Translations under genes and position numbers: made by a program
Part shown: positions 17,623 through 24,190 of the stretch, one piece after another
Layout: every line of letters begins with the position of its first letter
How positions within the stretch are numbered: position 1 is the first letter of the stretch
The notes under the pieces: model-generated
The model's database searches: none
What the model saw: the letters and a program-made list of their open reading frames with translations, nothing else
Told to the model about the DNA's origin: nothing
From: an uncultured Collinsella sp.
Lineage (GTDB): Bacteria; Actinomycetota; Coriobacteriia; Coriobacteriales; Coriobacteriaceae
Direction of reading: 5' to 3'
NCBI GenBank assembly: GCA_900556415.1
Contig: USOU01000001.1
Span: 114,558-178,557, forward strand
Length of the DNA: 64,000 nt

Positions 17623-18879
17623 ATGGCATTGCAGTTTACAGAGCGCGAGTTTATCCCCGTGCTGCTCGGCGGCGACATCAACGCGTATTCGGTGGCGCGC
17701 GCTTTCTACGAGGAGTATCAGGTTAAGAGCCTGGTCTTTGGCAAGTACCAGACCGGCCCCGCGTATCGCAGCCAAATTATCGATTACACGCCCAACGTGG
17801 ATATCGATACCATGCCGGTCATGATCGAGACCGTTAACGGCGTCGCACAGGCCAATCCCGATAAGAAGATTATTCTCATGGGCTGCGGCGACAACTACGT
17901 CGCGCTTGCCGCACAGGCTCAGGACGCCGGCCAGCTTGCCTCGAACGTCATCGCGCCCTATGCGCCCTACAGCATGCTCGAGCAGTGCCAGAAGAAGGAG
18001 ATCTTCTACGAGCTGTGCGAGAAGCACGGTGTGCCCTATCCGCACACGTTTACCTTTACCATGGCGATGCTCAACGCTCAGGGCGAGGCTCCCGCCGAGG
18101 TGCTCGACCAGATCGACTTCCCCTTCCCGATGATTCTGAAGCCCTCTGACGGCATCATGTGGTGGGAGCACGAGTTCGAGGGTCAGAAGAAGGCCTACGA
18201 GATTGCCGATCGCGCCGAGCTGGAGCAGGTCATTCGTGATGTGTACGCCAGTGGCTACACCGATGACCTGATTCTGCAGGACCGCGTGCCCGGCAACGAC
18301 GAGTACATGCGCGTGCTTACCAGTTATTCCGACCGCAACGGCAAGGTTCGCATGATGTGCCTGGGTCACGTGCTGCTCGAGGAGCATCAGCCCCATGGTG
18401 TCGGCAACCACGCCTGCATCATCACTGAGCCCAACGACGAGCTCATGGGTGGCGTGCGCAAGCTGCTTGAGGACCTTAAGTTTACGGGCTTCTCCAACTT
18501 CGACGTCAAGTACGACCAGCGCGATGGCTCGTTTAAGTTCTTCGACTTCAACACGCGTCAGGGCCGCAGTAATTACTATGTCACCAATAGCGGCTTTAAC
18601 GTTGCTAGATACGTGGTGGATGAGTACGTCTATAACCGCCCGTTTGAGCCGGAATTTGTGACGGCGCAGGATGAGGCTCTGTGGATGGTTGTCCCTATGG
18701 GCGTCGTTGACAAGTATGTCAAGGACCCCGAACTGCGTGCGAAGGCGCATCGTCTGGCCAAAGAGGGCAAGGCTGCCGATCCTTCGTTTATGAAGGGTGA
18801 TTTTGTCTTTAACCGTTGGTTGCGCATGTGGCACACCAAGCTGCGTCACTTTAAGCTGTTCAAGACGTATTACAAGTAG
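17623..18879 (+). CDS. ATP-grasp ligase, probable D-aspartate ligase of peptidoglycan cross-bridge
   Basis: A 418-aa ATP-grasp enzyme, the same length as D-aspartate ligases of the Aslfm type. An N-terminal PreATP-grasp part (VLLGGDINAYSVARAF) is followed by the ATP-binding domain: FPMILKPSDGIMWW (nucleotide-binding Lys), LILQDRVPGNDEYMR, and FSNFDVKYD with FFDFNTRQGRSNYY (metal-binding Glu/Asp/Asn positions). Such enzymes attach D-Asp to the side chain of the third stem-peptide residue of the lipid-linked precursor in the cytoplasm. An aspartate racemase gene follows 84 nt downstream, which would supply D-Asp. ATG preceded by AGGAAG. Ligation of another amino acid cannot be excluded. Confidence 0.75.
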   Translation: MALQFTEREFIPVLLGGDINAYSVARAFYEEYQVKSLVFGKYQTGPAYRSQIIDYTPNVDIDTMPVMIETVNGVAQANPDKKIILMGCGDNYVALAAQAQDAGQLASNVIAPYAPYSMLEQCQKKEIFYELCEKHGVPYPHTFTFTMAMLNAQGEAPAEVLDQIDFPFPMILKPSDGIMWWEHEFEGQKKAYEIADRAELEQVIRDVYASGYTDDLILQDRVPGNDEYMRVLTSYSDRNGKVRMMCLGHVLLEEHQPHGVGNHACIITEPNDELMGGVRKLLEDLKFTGFSNFDVKYDQRDGSFKFFDFNTRQGRSNYYVTNSGFNVARYVVDEYVYNRPFEPEFVTAQDEALWMVVPMGVVDKYVKDPELRAKAHRLAKEGKAADPSFMKGDFVFNRWLRMWHTKLRHFKLFKTYYK

Positions 18880-18963
18880 ACGAGCGCGGCGCCCGCCCGG
18901 TTTGCATCGGACGGGCGCGGATATGATGCGAGCAATTACATGGGCGTCACCAAGGAGGCGGCG

Positions 18964-19710
18964 ATGGAAAAGCTGGGAGTTATCGGCGGCATGGGCGCCG
19001 AGGCCACGTCGTATTACTACGACCAGGTCGTGCGTCATACGGCTGCTACCTGTGATCAGGAACATATCGACATGGTGGTACTTTCCAAGTCGACCATGCC
19101 CGACCGTACGCTGGCCATCAAGACCGGCGAGCATGCCGAGCTGCTGGCGACCATGAAGGAGTGCGCCCAGGCGCTCGAGACGTTGGGCTGCGCGCACATT
19201 GCCATTCCCTGCAACACGTCGCACTACTTCTACGATCAGATTCAGTCGTTTACCAAGGTGCCGATTATCCACATGCCGCGTGAGTCGGTGCGCTATGCCC
19301 TGGCAGGCGCGGTGATGGGGGAGTGCGAGTTCGATCCCAACCTGAGCATGCCGTCCGAGTCGGTGCGCAAGATTGGCATCATGGGTACCGACGGCACCGT
19401 GGGTGCAGGCGTCTATGGGCGCGAGTGCGAGGCCGCGGGCGTCGAGGTCGTCTATCCCAGCGAGAAGCGCCAGGCCGATGTAATGTCGCTGATTTATGAT
19501 GACGTGAAGGCCGGACGCGAGCCCGATATGGACAAGTTCGATCGCGTGATGTGGGAGTTCGCCCGCAGCGGCTGCGATCGCGTCATCCTGGCCTGTACAG
19601 AGCTCTCGGTGCTGCAGAAGTACCGCGAGATGCCCGAGATCACCCTTGACGCCATGGACGTCCTGGTGCGCGAATCCATCATCCGCAGCGGCGCCCTCTA
19701 CCGCTTATAA
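18964..19710 (+). CDS. Aspartate/glutamate racemase family protein
   Basis: A 248-aa PLP-independent racemase. It starts LGVIGGMGAEAT and shows both catalytic cysteines in their usual contexts: IPCNTSHYF (about residue 84) and LACTELSVL (about residue 220). The GGMG and PCNTSH context favours aspartate over glutamate racemase. The ATG at 18964 follows AAGGAGG by 5 nt; the frame is open 24 nt earlier without a ribosome site. The gene lies directly behind an ATP-grasp ligase and probably feeds it D-aspartate. Confidence 0.85.
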   Translation: MEKLGVIGGMGAEATSYYYDQVVRHTAATCDQEHIDMVVLSKSTMPDRTLAIKTGEHAELLATMKECAQALETLGCAHIAIPCNTSHYFYDQIQSFTKVPIIHMPRESVRYALAGAVMGECEFDPNLSMPSESVRKIGIMGTDGTVGAGVYGRECEAAGVEVVYPSEKRQADVMSLIYDDVKAGREPDMDKFDRVMWEFARSGCDRVILACTELSVLQKYREMPEITLDAMDVLVRESIIRSGALYRL

Positions 19711-19771
19711 CCCTCGGCCTGCCAAAAAGGGACAGGTTTGTTTTGGTAGGTTTTATCTGGGGAAACAGTGA

Positions 19772-19808
19772 GGCCCCGGCTCGTTTGATGCGAGCCGGGA
19801 CCTTTTTC
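19772..19808 (+). terminator. Terminator after the racemase gene
   Basis: GGCCCCGGCTCG and CGAGCCGGGACC pair, followed by CTTTTTCG on the plus strand. It lies between convergent genes and may also stop the ECF operon from the other side. Confidence 0.85.
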
Positions 19809-19834
19809 GTTTGTCGGTTGCAGGTGGCGATGGG

Positions 19835-20581
19835 TTAGAACAGGAATCCGAGGACGATGAGGGCGATGCTGATGATAAGTACGGCAATGTCCAAGCCCTT
19901 GACGGGATAGCGCTTGTACGAGCTCGCGCGCGTGCGCAGGTAGAAGCCGCGCTGCTCGGCTGCCAAGGCAGTGGCATCGGTTTTGCCCACGCTCGAGATA
20001 AGCAGCGGCACGCACAATGGCAGCATGAGCTTGAGCTTCTTGATGGGGTTTTTGGTGTCATACTCGACGCCGCGCGCGGTCTGCGCCTCCATGATGGCGT
20101 TCATTTCTTGGCCAAACACCGGCACAAAGCGTAGCGCCGTGGTAAAAGTGAAGGCGTAACGATACGGAACGTGCAGCACCTCGACACAGGCGTTGGCAAG
20201 GTCGTTGAGCTTGGTCACCATGAGCATCAGGATGAGCGGAAGCGCTACGCCCAGCAGACGCAGACAGGCTTTTGTTCCGGTGATGAGACCCTCGTCGGTA
20301 GCAAAGCCCCACACCACGTTGCCGTCGTGCATAAAGGCAAGCTGCAGCACCAACATGATGAGCGCGAGCGGAATCAGCAGCTTGAGCAGCGAGAGCAGGC
20401 GGTCGGCGACGCCGGCGTAGGCGCCCAGCGCAAGCGTGAACGCCAAAAAGCCCAGCAGCGCTCCATAGGTCTCGGACAAAAAGATGCCGATGATGATAGC
20501 GGCGGCGAGGCCCAGTTTGATGACGGGGTTCAGGCGGTGCAGCAGCGTGTCGCCCGGCATATAGTCGATGACGTTAACCAC
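19835..20581 (-). CDS. ecfT: ECF transporter transmembrane (T) component
   Basis: A 248-aa membrane protein with about six hydrophobic segments. EAQTARGVEYD and the later AEQRGFYLR are the two A-R-G-type coupling motifs that dock onto the ATPases in EcfT. The GTG at 20579-20581 (VNVIDYMPGDTLLH) overlaps the end of the ATPase gene by 8 nt, and GAGGAG lies about 10 nt before it. It is the last gene of the attenuator-controlled minus-strand operon S-S-EcfA-EcfT. Being dedicated to this operon it should form a group I-like importer with these S components, although sharing with other S proteins cannot be excluded. Confidence 0.92.
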   Translation of the reverse strand: MVNVIDYMPGDTLLHRLNPVIKLGLAAAIIIGIFLSETYGALLGFLAFTLALGAYAGVADRLLSLLKLLIPLALIMLVLQLAFMHDGNVVWGFATDEGLITGTKACLRLLGVALPLILMLMVTKLNDLANACVEVLHVPYRYAFTFTTALRFVPVFGQEMNAIMEAQTARGVEYDTKNPIKKLKLMLPLCVPLLISSVGKTDATALAAEQRGFYLRTRASSYKRYPVKGLDIAVLIISIALIVLGFLF

Positions 20582-22322
20582 GGCGGACCATCTCCTCGGT
20601 AATACGAACGATATCGGTGACCTCACTCACCTGCGTAAAGGCAGGTGAGACGGTGGATGCCAGACGGCGAGAGAGCTCGATGACCTGGGGCGGCTCAACG
20701 TAAGCATGCTGCATGAGTTCGATGTTCGAGAACAGCTCGTGCGTGCGACCGCGGTCGAGGATACGACCGTTGGCCATCACCACGATGCGCTCGGCAAAGT
20801 CGGAAACGACTTCCATGTCGTGACAGACCATGATGACGGCGCAACCGCGCTCGGCCATGGTGCGCACCGTTTCCATCACGGTCATGCACTCGCGGTAGTC
20901 CAAGCCGCTCGTGGGCTCGTCGAGTACCACGATCTTGGGTTCCACTACCACGACGGAGGCCAGCGCCACCATCTGGCGCTGGCCGCGTGACAGCGAGAAC
21001 GGTGCCTCGTCGGCGGGCAGGCCAAAGCGGTCGATGACGAGTCGGGCGCGACGCAGGGCTTCGGTGCGGTCGATGCCGGCAAGTTCTAGCCCAAAGGCGA
21101 CCTCATCGAGCACGGTATCCTTGCAAATTTGGCGGTCGGGGTTCTGGAAAAGCGTTGCCACTTCGCGTGCGATGCGGCTTGTGGGAACCGATGCCGTGTC
21201 CAGGCCTGTAACGCGCACGCTGCCCGATGCGGGCTTGAGCAGGCCCGTGAGCAGCTTGGTGAGCGTGGTCTTGCCGGCTCCGTTTTGGCCGACAATGCCC
21301 ACGAGCTCGCCGGGGTAGAGCGTCAAGCTGAGGTCGTGGACGGCGGCGCCATGGGGGTAGGAAAACTCGACATGGTCAAACGTGAGCACCGGCTCGGCGT
21401 CTTTCGCGTGCGGGCGCAACGACGGTGCGTGCGGGGAGCCTGCGGGCGCTTGGGTGTCGTTTGCCGCGCGGTCGGGGTCGACGATACCCATGATCAGCTG
21501 CTCGGCCTCGTTCACATCTAAGCAGGGCACACCGCTTACCAGGCCATCAGCCTCAAGGCTGTTGAAGATGCGTGTGACGCGCGGGCAGTCGACGCCGATG
21601 GTGCGAAGCTCGTCGGTGTGCGCGAATACCTCATGCGGCTCACCTTGCAGCGCGATCTTGCCGCGATCGAGCACCAGCACGCGGTTGCAGTACTCCGAAA
21701 GCAGGGCGACTTTTTGCTCAACGACGACGATGGTGATGCCGAGCGCGTGGTTTGCCTTGCGCAGCGTCTCGAAGACCAGCGTGGAGCTGGCGGGGTCGAG
21801 CGCCGCGGTGGGTTCGTCGAGCACGAGCACACGCGGACGCATGGCGAGGATGGCGGCGATGGCAACCTTTTGCTTTTGGCCGCCCGAAAGCGTGGCGATC
21901 TCGCGGTCGCGCAGGTCGCTGATGCCGACGGTCTCGAGCGTCTCGCTCACACGTTGCTCGATCTGGTCGTGCGGAACGCCGAAGTTCTCGAGGCCAAAGA
22001 GTATCTCGTCTTCAACGACCGAAGCGACCATTTGCGTGTCGATGTCTTGCAATACGCTGCCGACGATCTGCGATACGTCGGTGAGCGAGACCTCACAGGT
22101 GTCGCGGCCATCGACCTCGACGGAGCCAAAGAATGTGCCGGTGTAGTGGTGAGGCACGGCGCCCGAAAGGCAAGCGGCAAGTGTGGACTTGCCGGCGCCC
22201 GAGGGTCCGATGATGCCGATGAAATCCCCTTTGTTCACGCTGAGCGAGACGTGACTAAGCGCCTGTTCGGTTTGCGTGCCATAGGAGAACGAGACATCGT
22301 CGACGTTGATGATCGTTTCCAT
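20574..22322 (-). CDS. ecfA: ECF transporter ATPase, two ABC domains in one chain
   Basis: A 582-aa protein with two complete ABC ATPase domains (about residues 3-235 and 308-540). Domain 1: GPSGAGKST (Walker A), TLSGGQKQK (signature), VLVLDEPTAALD (Walker B). Domain 2: GQNGAGKTT, SLSRGQRQM (signature with R replacing G), IVVLDEPTSGLD. Most ECF systems use two separate ATPases; this is the fused form. The linker about 270-305 is Pro/Ala-rich. ATG preceded by GAAAGG. It energises the importer formed with EcfT (overlapping downstream gene) and the two S components upstream, all apparently under Trp attenuation. Confidence 0.93.
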   Translation of the reverse strand: METIINVDDVSFSYGTQTEQALSHVSLSVNKGDFIGIIGPSGAGKSTLAACLSGAVPHHYTGTFFGSVEVDGRDTCEVSLTDVSQIVGSVLQDIDTQMVASVVEDEILFGLENFGVPHDQIEQRVSETLETVGISDLRDREIATLSGGQKQKVAIAAILAMRPRVLVLDEPTAALDPASSTLVFETLRKANHALGITIVVVEQKVALLSEYCNRVLVLDRGKIALQGEPHEVFAHTDELRTIGVDCPRVTRIFNSLEADGLVSGVPCLDVNEAEQLIMGIVDPDRAANDTQAPAGSPHAPSLRPHAKDAEPVLTFDHVEFSYPHGAAVHDLSLTLYPGELVGIVGQNGAGKTTLTKLLTGLLKPASGSVRVTGLDTASVPTSRIAREVATLFQNPDRQICKDTVLDEVAFGLELAGIDRTEALRRARLVIDRFGLPADEAPFSLSRGQRQMVALASVVVVEPKIVVLDEPTSGLDYRECMTVMETVRTMAERGCAVIMVCHDMEVVSDFAERIVVMANGRILDRGRTHELFSNIELMQHAYVEPPQVIELSRRLASTVSPAFTQVSEVTDIVRITEEMVRRG

Positions 22323-22340
22323 GGATACCTTTCATAGTCA

Positions 22341-22384
22341 TTGGGGACGTTCTTACATGACCAGTCGTTTAAGAACGTCCCCAA
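22341..22384. repeat. REP-like palindrome with 15-bp arms
   Basis: TTGGGGACGTTCTTA at 22341-22355 and its exact reverse complement at 22370-22384 enclose a 14-nt loop. It sits just upstream of the EcfA ribosome site inside the ECF operon. The GGGGACG arm with a GACTGGTCA-like loop resembles dispersed REP elements; that identity is inference. Confidence 0.6.
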
Positions 22385-22409
22385 GAGCTAGTTGTTTGGG
22401 ACAGTCTTT

Positions 22410-22443
22410 GATGGTGGGGCCACTTGGGTGCGGCCCCACCATC
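22410..22443. repeat. Strong intercistronic hairpin
   Basis: GATGGTGGGGCC and GGCCCCACCATC pair perfectly around a 10-nt loop directly behind the second S-component gene. No T-run follows on the minus strand, so it is more likely an mRNA processing/stability element or partial terminator than a full stop. Confidence 0.65.
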
Positions 22444-22451
22444 ATATCAGG

Positions 22452-23003
22452 CTACTTGCCGAGTACCTTACGCAGCGGGAAGAAGAGGGCCTGGACCACG
22501 ACGGCGTTAAAGACGGCTGTGCCGAGCACGATGGGCACCTTGGCGAGCGCCGTGGGCAGCGCCGCGCCCATGATCAGGGTGCCCAGGGCTGCGAAGAGAG
22601 CGCCCGAAACCAGGGTGGTGAGCAGCCCGGCAATAAAGGGATTCATCTCGTTACCGCCGATGTTGGACTTAACGAGGACCGCCATCGTCAGCGCGCCGGC
22701 GAGCTCGGTGACAAAGTTGAGACCAGGGATGGACGTGGTGATCTGGATGACGGCTGCCGACAGGATGCCAAAGATAGCAGCCTGGGCAAAGCTCGCCTGC
22801 GTAAGCGCGATAGCCAGGGCATAGGCGGCGATGATGAACTGCGGCTTGATGCCCGTCACGGCCAACGCGTTGCCGACGGTCATGTTGAGGATAAAGCCAG
22901 CGGCAAGCAAAATGGCGAGCAGGACGAGTGAAGTGATATCGAGAATGCCCTTGTTTGAGGCGGCGTTAGCTGAGATGGTGCGAGCTTGAGCGTTGGTGGC
23001 CAT
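22452..23003 (-). CDS. ECF transporter S component, predicted tryptophan-specific (copy 2)
   Basis: A 183-aa protein with about five or six hydrophobic segments and a short polar N-terminus. It is a paralogue of the gene upstream: both share ILDITSLVLLAILLAAGFILN-like and SAAVIQITT segments with the same length and end. The GFILNxTVG motif near the N-terminus and the size fit ECF substrate-binding (S) components. Specificity is predicted from the leader-peptide attenuator in front of the operon, whose control codons are Trp; the sequence alone does not show the ligand. ATG preceded by AAGGAGAACATC. Followed by EcfA and EcfT genes. Confidence 0.8.
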   Translation of the reverse strand: MATNAQARTISANAASNKGILDITSLVLLAILLAAGFILNMTVGNALAVTGIKPQFIIAAYALAIALTQASFAQAAIFGILSAAVIQITTSIPGLNFVTELAGALTMAVLVKSNIGGNEMNPFIAGLLTTLVSGALFAALGTLIMGAALPTALAKVPIVLGTAVFNAVVVQALFFPLRKVLGK

Positions 23004-23105
23004 GATGTTCTCCTTAAGGTGAGATTTGAGATAAGAGTGTCCTGAACCCCCGCTAAAGGGGCTAAATCGAAAAGGGGATCAATTTTGAATAATGGAGCAC
23101 GGAGA

Positions 23106-23206
23106 CGGCTTTACGAGGGGCCCCAGGTTGGCGCGAAAGAGGAGCGAAGCGTACTTGGGTACGCGAGCGACGAATGAACGCCAAGATGGGACGGCTCGTA
23201 AAGCCG
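23106..23206. repeat. About 100-bp imperfect palindrome between the two S-component genes
   Basis: CGGCTTTACGAG at 23106-23117 and its exact complement CTCGTAAAGCCG at 23195-23206 form outer arms; CCCAGGTTGGCG-like and CGCCAAGATGGG segments extend the stem, and GCGTAC/GTACGC make an inner hairpin. The layout resembles dispersed intergenic hairpin elements of gut Firmicutes and Actinomycetota. It has no coding potential. Confidence 0.65.
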
Positions 23207-23212
23207 AGCAGG

Positions 23213-23785
23213 TTAGTTGAGCTTAAGGGCCTTCTGGATGGGCAGGTAGAGGGCACCGACCAGAATGGCGTTAAACACGGCGGTCATGGCGACCACGGGC
23301 AGCATGGCTGCGGCGAGCTCGCCCACCACGCCGAGCATGGCCATCTTGATGACCATGAAGATGACGCCCGAGACAAAGGTGGTCACGAACGTTGCGACAA
23401 TGGCGACGGCAGGCTTAACCTGGCCGTTCTTGGCAGCAGCGTTGACAATGACGGCCATGAGCATGGCGGCGATGCCCTCGGCGGCAAAATCGACAAACGG
23501 CGAGGTGGTGGTGATCTGGATTACAGCGGCCGAGATGAGGCCGATGATGAGAGCCTGGCCAATGTTGGGACGAACGACCAGGATGGTGAGGCAGAAGGCC
23601 GAGATGATGAACTCAGGGCTGATCATGCCGCCCGAGATGCCCGAGATGGCCTTGCCGACGGTGAAGTTGAGGATGAAGCCGGCGGCAAGCAGGATGGCGA
23701 GCAGGACGAGGGCGCGGACGTCGAGTTTGCCGCGGTCGGCGGTCTGGACGGTGCGGGGCTGGGTGGCGGTGGTGTTCTGAGACAT
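23213..23785 (-). CDS. ECF transporter S component, predicted tryptophan-specific (copy 1)
   Basis: A 190-aa integral membrane protein, first structural gene after the Trp leader. It has a polar 28-residue N-terminus and then hydrophobic segments starting LDVRALVLLAILLAAGFIL, close to the second copy downstream. GLISAAVIQITTTSPF and the C-terminal FNAILVGALYLPIQKAL match the paralogue. ATG at 23785 follows GAAAGGATTTTC; an in-frame start 30 nt upstream was rejected because it precedes that site. It should bind the substrate in the membrane and dock onto the EcfAT module encoded downstream. Tryptophan specificity is inferred from the attenuator. Confidence 0.8.
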   Translation of the reverse strand: MSQNTTATQPRTVQTADRGKLDVRALVLLAILLAAGFILNFTVGKAISGISGGMISPEFIISAFCLTILVVRPNIGQALIIGLISAAVIQITTTSPFVDFAAEGIAAMLMAVIVNAAAKNGQVKPAVAIVATFVTTFVSGVIFMVIKMAMLGVVGELAAAMLPVVAMTAVFNAILVGALYLPIQKALKLN

Positions 23786-23830
23786 GTTGAAAATCCTTTC
23801 GGAAGGGGAGTACAAGGGAAAAGCGGGGGC

Positions 23831-23851
23831 GCGTGATGCGAATGCGATCGG
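23831..23851 (-). promoter_or_regulatory. Segment complementary to the Trp-leader stall region
   Basis: This stretch, transcribed after the terminator, is complementary at 20 of 21 positions to 23940-23960, the RNA just after the Trp codons. It could form a long-range helix enclosing the whole attenuator in read-through transcripts. Confidence 0.6.
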
Positions 23852-23862
23852 GCTCGAGATAG

Positions 23863-23894
23863 AAAAAGGCCCCCGGTCGAAACCGGAGGCCTTT
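23863..23894 (-). terminator. Attenuator terminator of the Trp leader
   Basis: On the minus strand AAAGGCCTCCGG and CCGGGGGCCTTT pair (one G-U) around TTTCGA, then a run of Ts. It lies 36 nt after the leader-peptide stop and upstream of the first S-component gene, so it is a regulated terminator inside the operon. Confidence 0.9.
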
Positions 23895-23929
23895 CAATCA
23901 CCTAGAGCGCAAAAACAGGCGTGATGGAC

Positions 23930-23998
23930 TCACAGTCGACCGATCGTATTCGCATCACGCCACCACCAGTTGTTGAGGGACTTCATCGTGTTCTTCAT
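23930..23998 (-). CDS. Tryptophan leader peptide (22 aa, three consecutive Trp codons)
   Basis: A 22-codon ORF (begins MKNTMKSLNN, then WWW, then RDANTIGRL and TGA) with AAGGAG about 9 nt before its ATG. Trp codons 11-13 are followed by RNA segment 1 (GGCGTGATG, 23953-23961), which pairs perfectly with segment 2 (CATCACGCC, 23918-23926); the terminator hairpin follows. Segment 2 can alternatively pair with GTGAT just before the terminator. This is the arrangement of ribosome-mediated attenuation: low charged tRNA-Trp stalls the ribosome, disrupts the 1:2 stem and should favour read-through. The N-WWWR-A pattern resembles leader peptides of actinobacterial trp operons. The controlled genes here are an ECF importer. 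Confidence 0.9.
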   Translation of the reverse strand: MKNTMKSLNNWWWRDANTIGRL

Positions 23999-24056
23999 GT
24001 TGGTGGCTCCTTTCGTGATGCCATGGCGCGGTCGCACCTAGTTGCTGTTGCGTTGC

Positions 24057-24085
24057 ACTATAGCACAGCAAAGTGTTTGCAGGAA
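24057..24085 (-). promoter_or_regulatory. Promoter of the attenuated ECF operon
   Basis: On the minus strand TTCCTG (24080-24085) and TATAGT (24057-24062) are 17 bp apart, about 60 bp before the leader-peptide ATG. An AT-rich small inverted repeat (24086-24105) lies just upstream. Confidence 0.65.
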
Positions 24086-24139
24086 ATCTTTTTTTGAAAA
24101 GATTTCAGCGGTGTTTCCCGCCGGTCAGATAGCGGGTTA

Positions 24140-24173
24140 GGAGGGCAAGACCGCTCGCACTGTCTTGCCCTCC
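24140..24173. terminator. Hairpin after the C69 peptidase gene
   Basis: GGAGGGCAAGAC and GTCTTGCCCTCC pair perfectly around 10 nt, 18 nt beyond the C69 gene end. It separates that gene from the ECF operon promoter; no long T-run is present on the minus strand. Confidence 0.65.
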
Positions 24174-24190
24174 CTTAGAGCGTGAGGGCC

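Noticed and set aside
20574..22322. Two separate EcfA genes
   Set aside because: There is no stop or internal start between the ABC domains; the linker is continuous.
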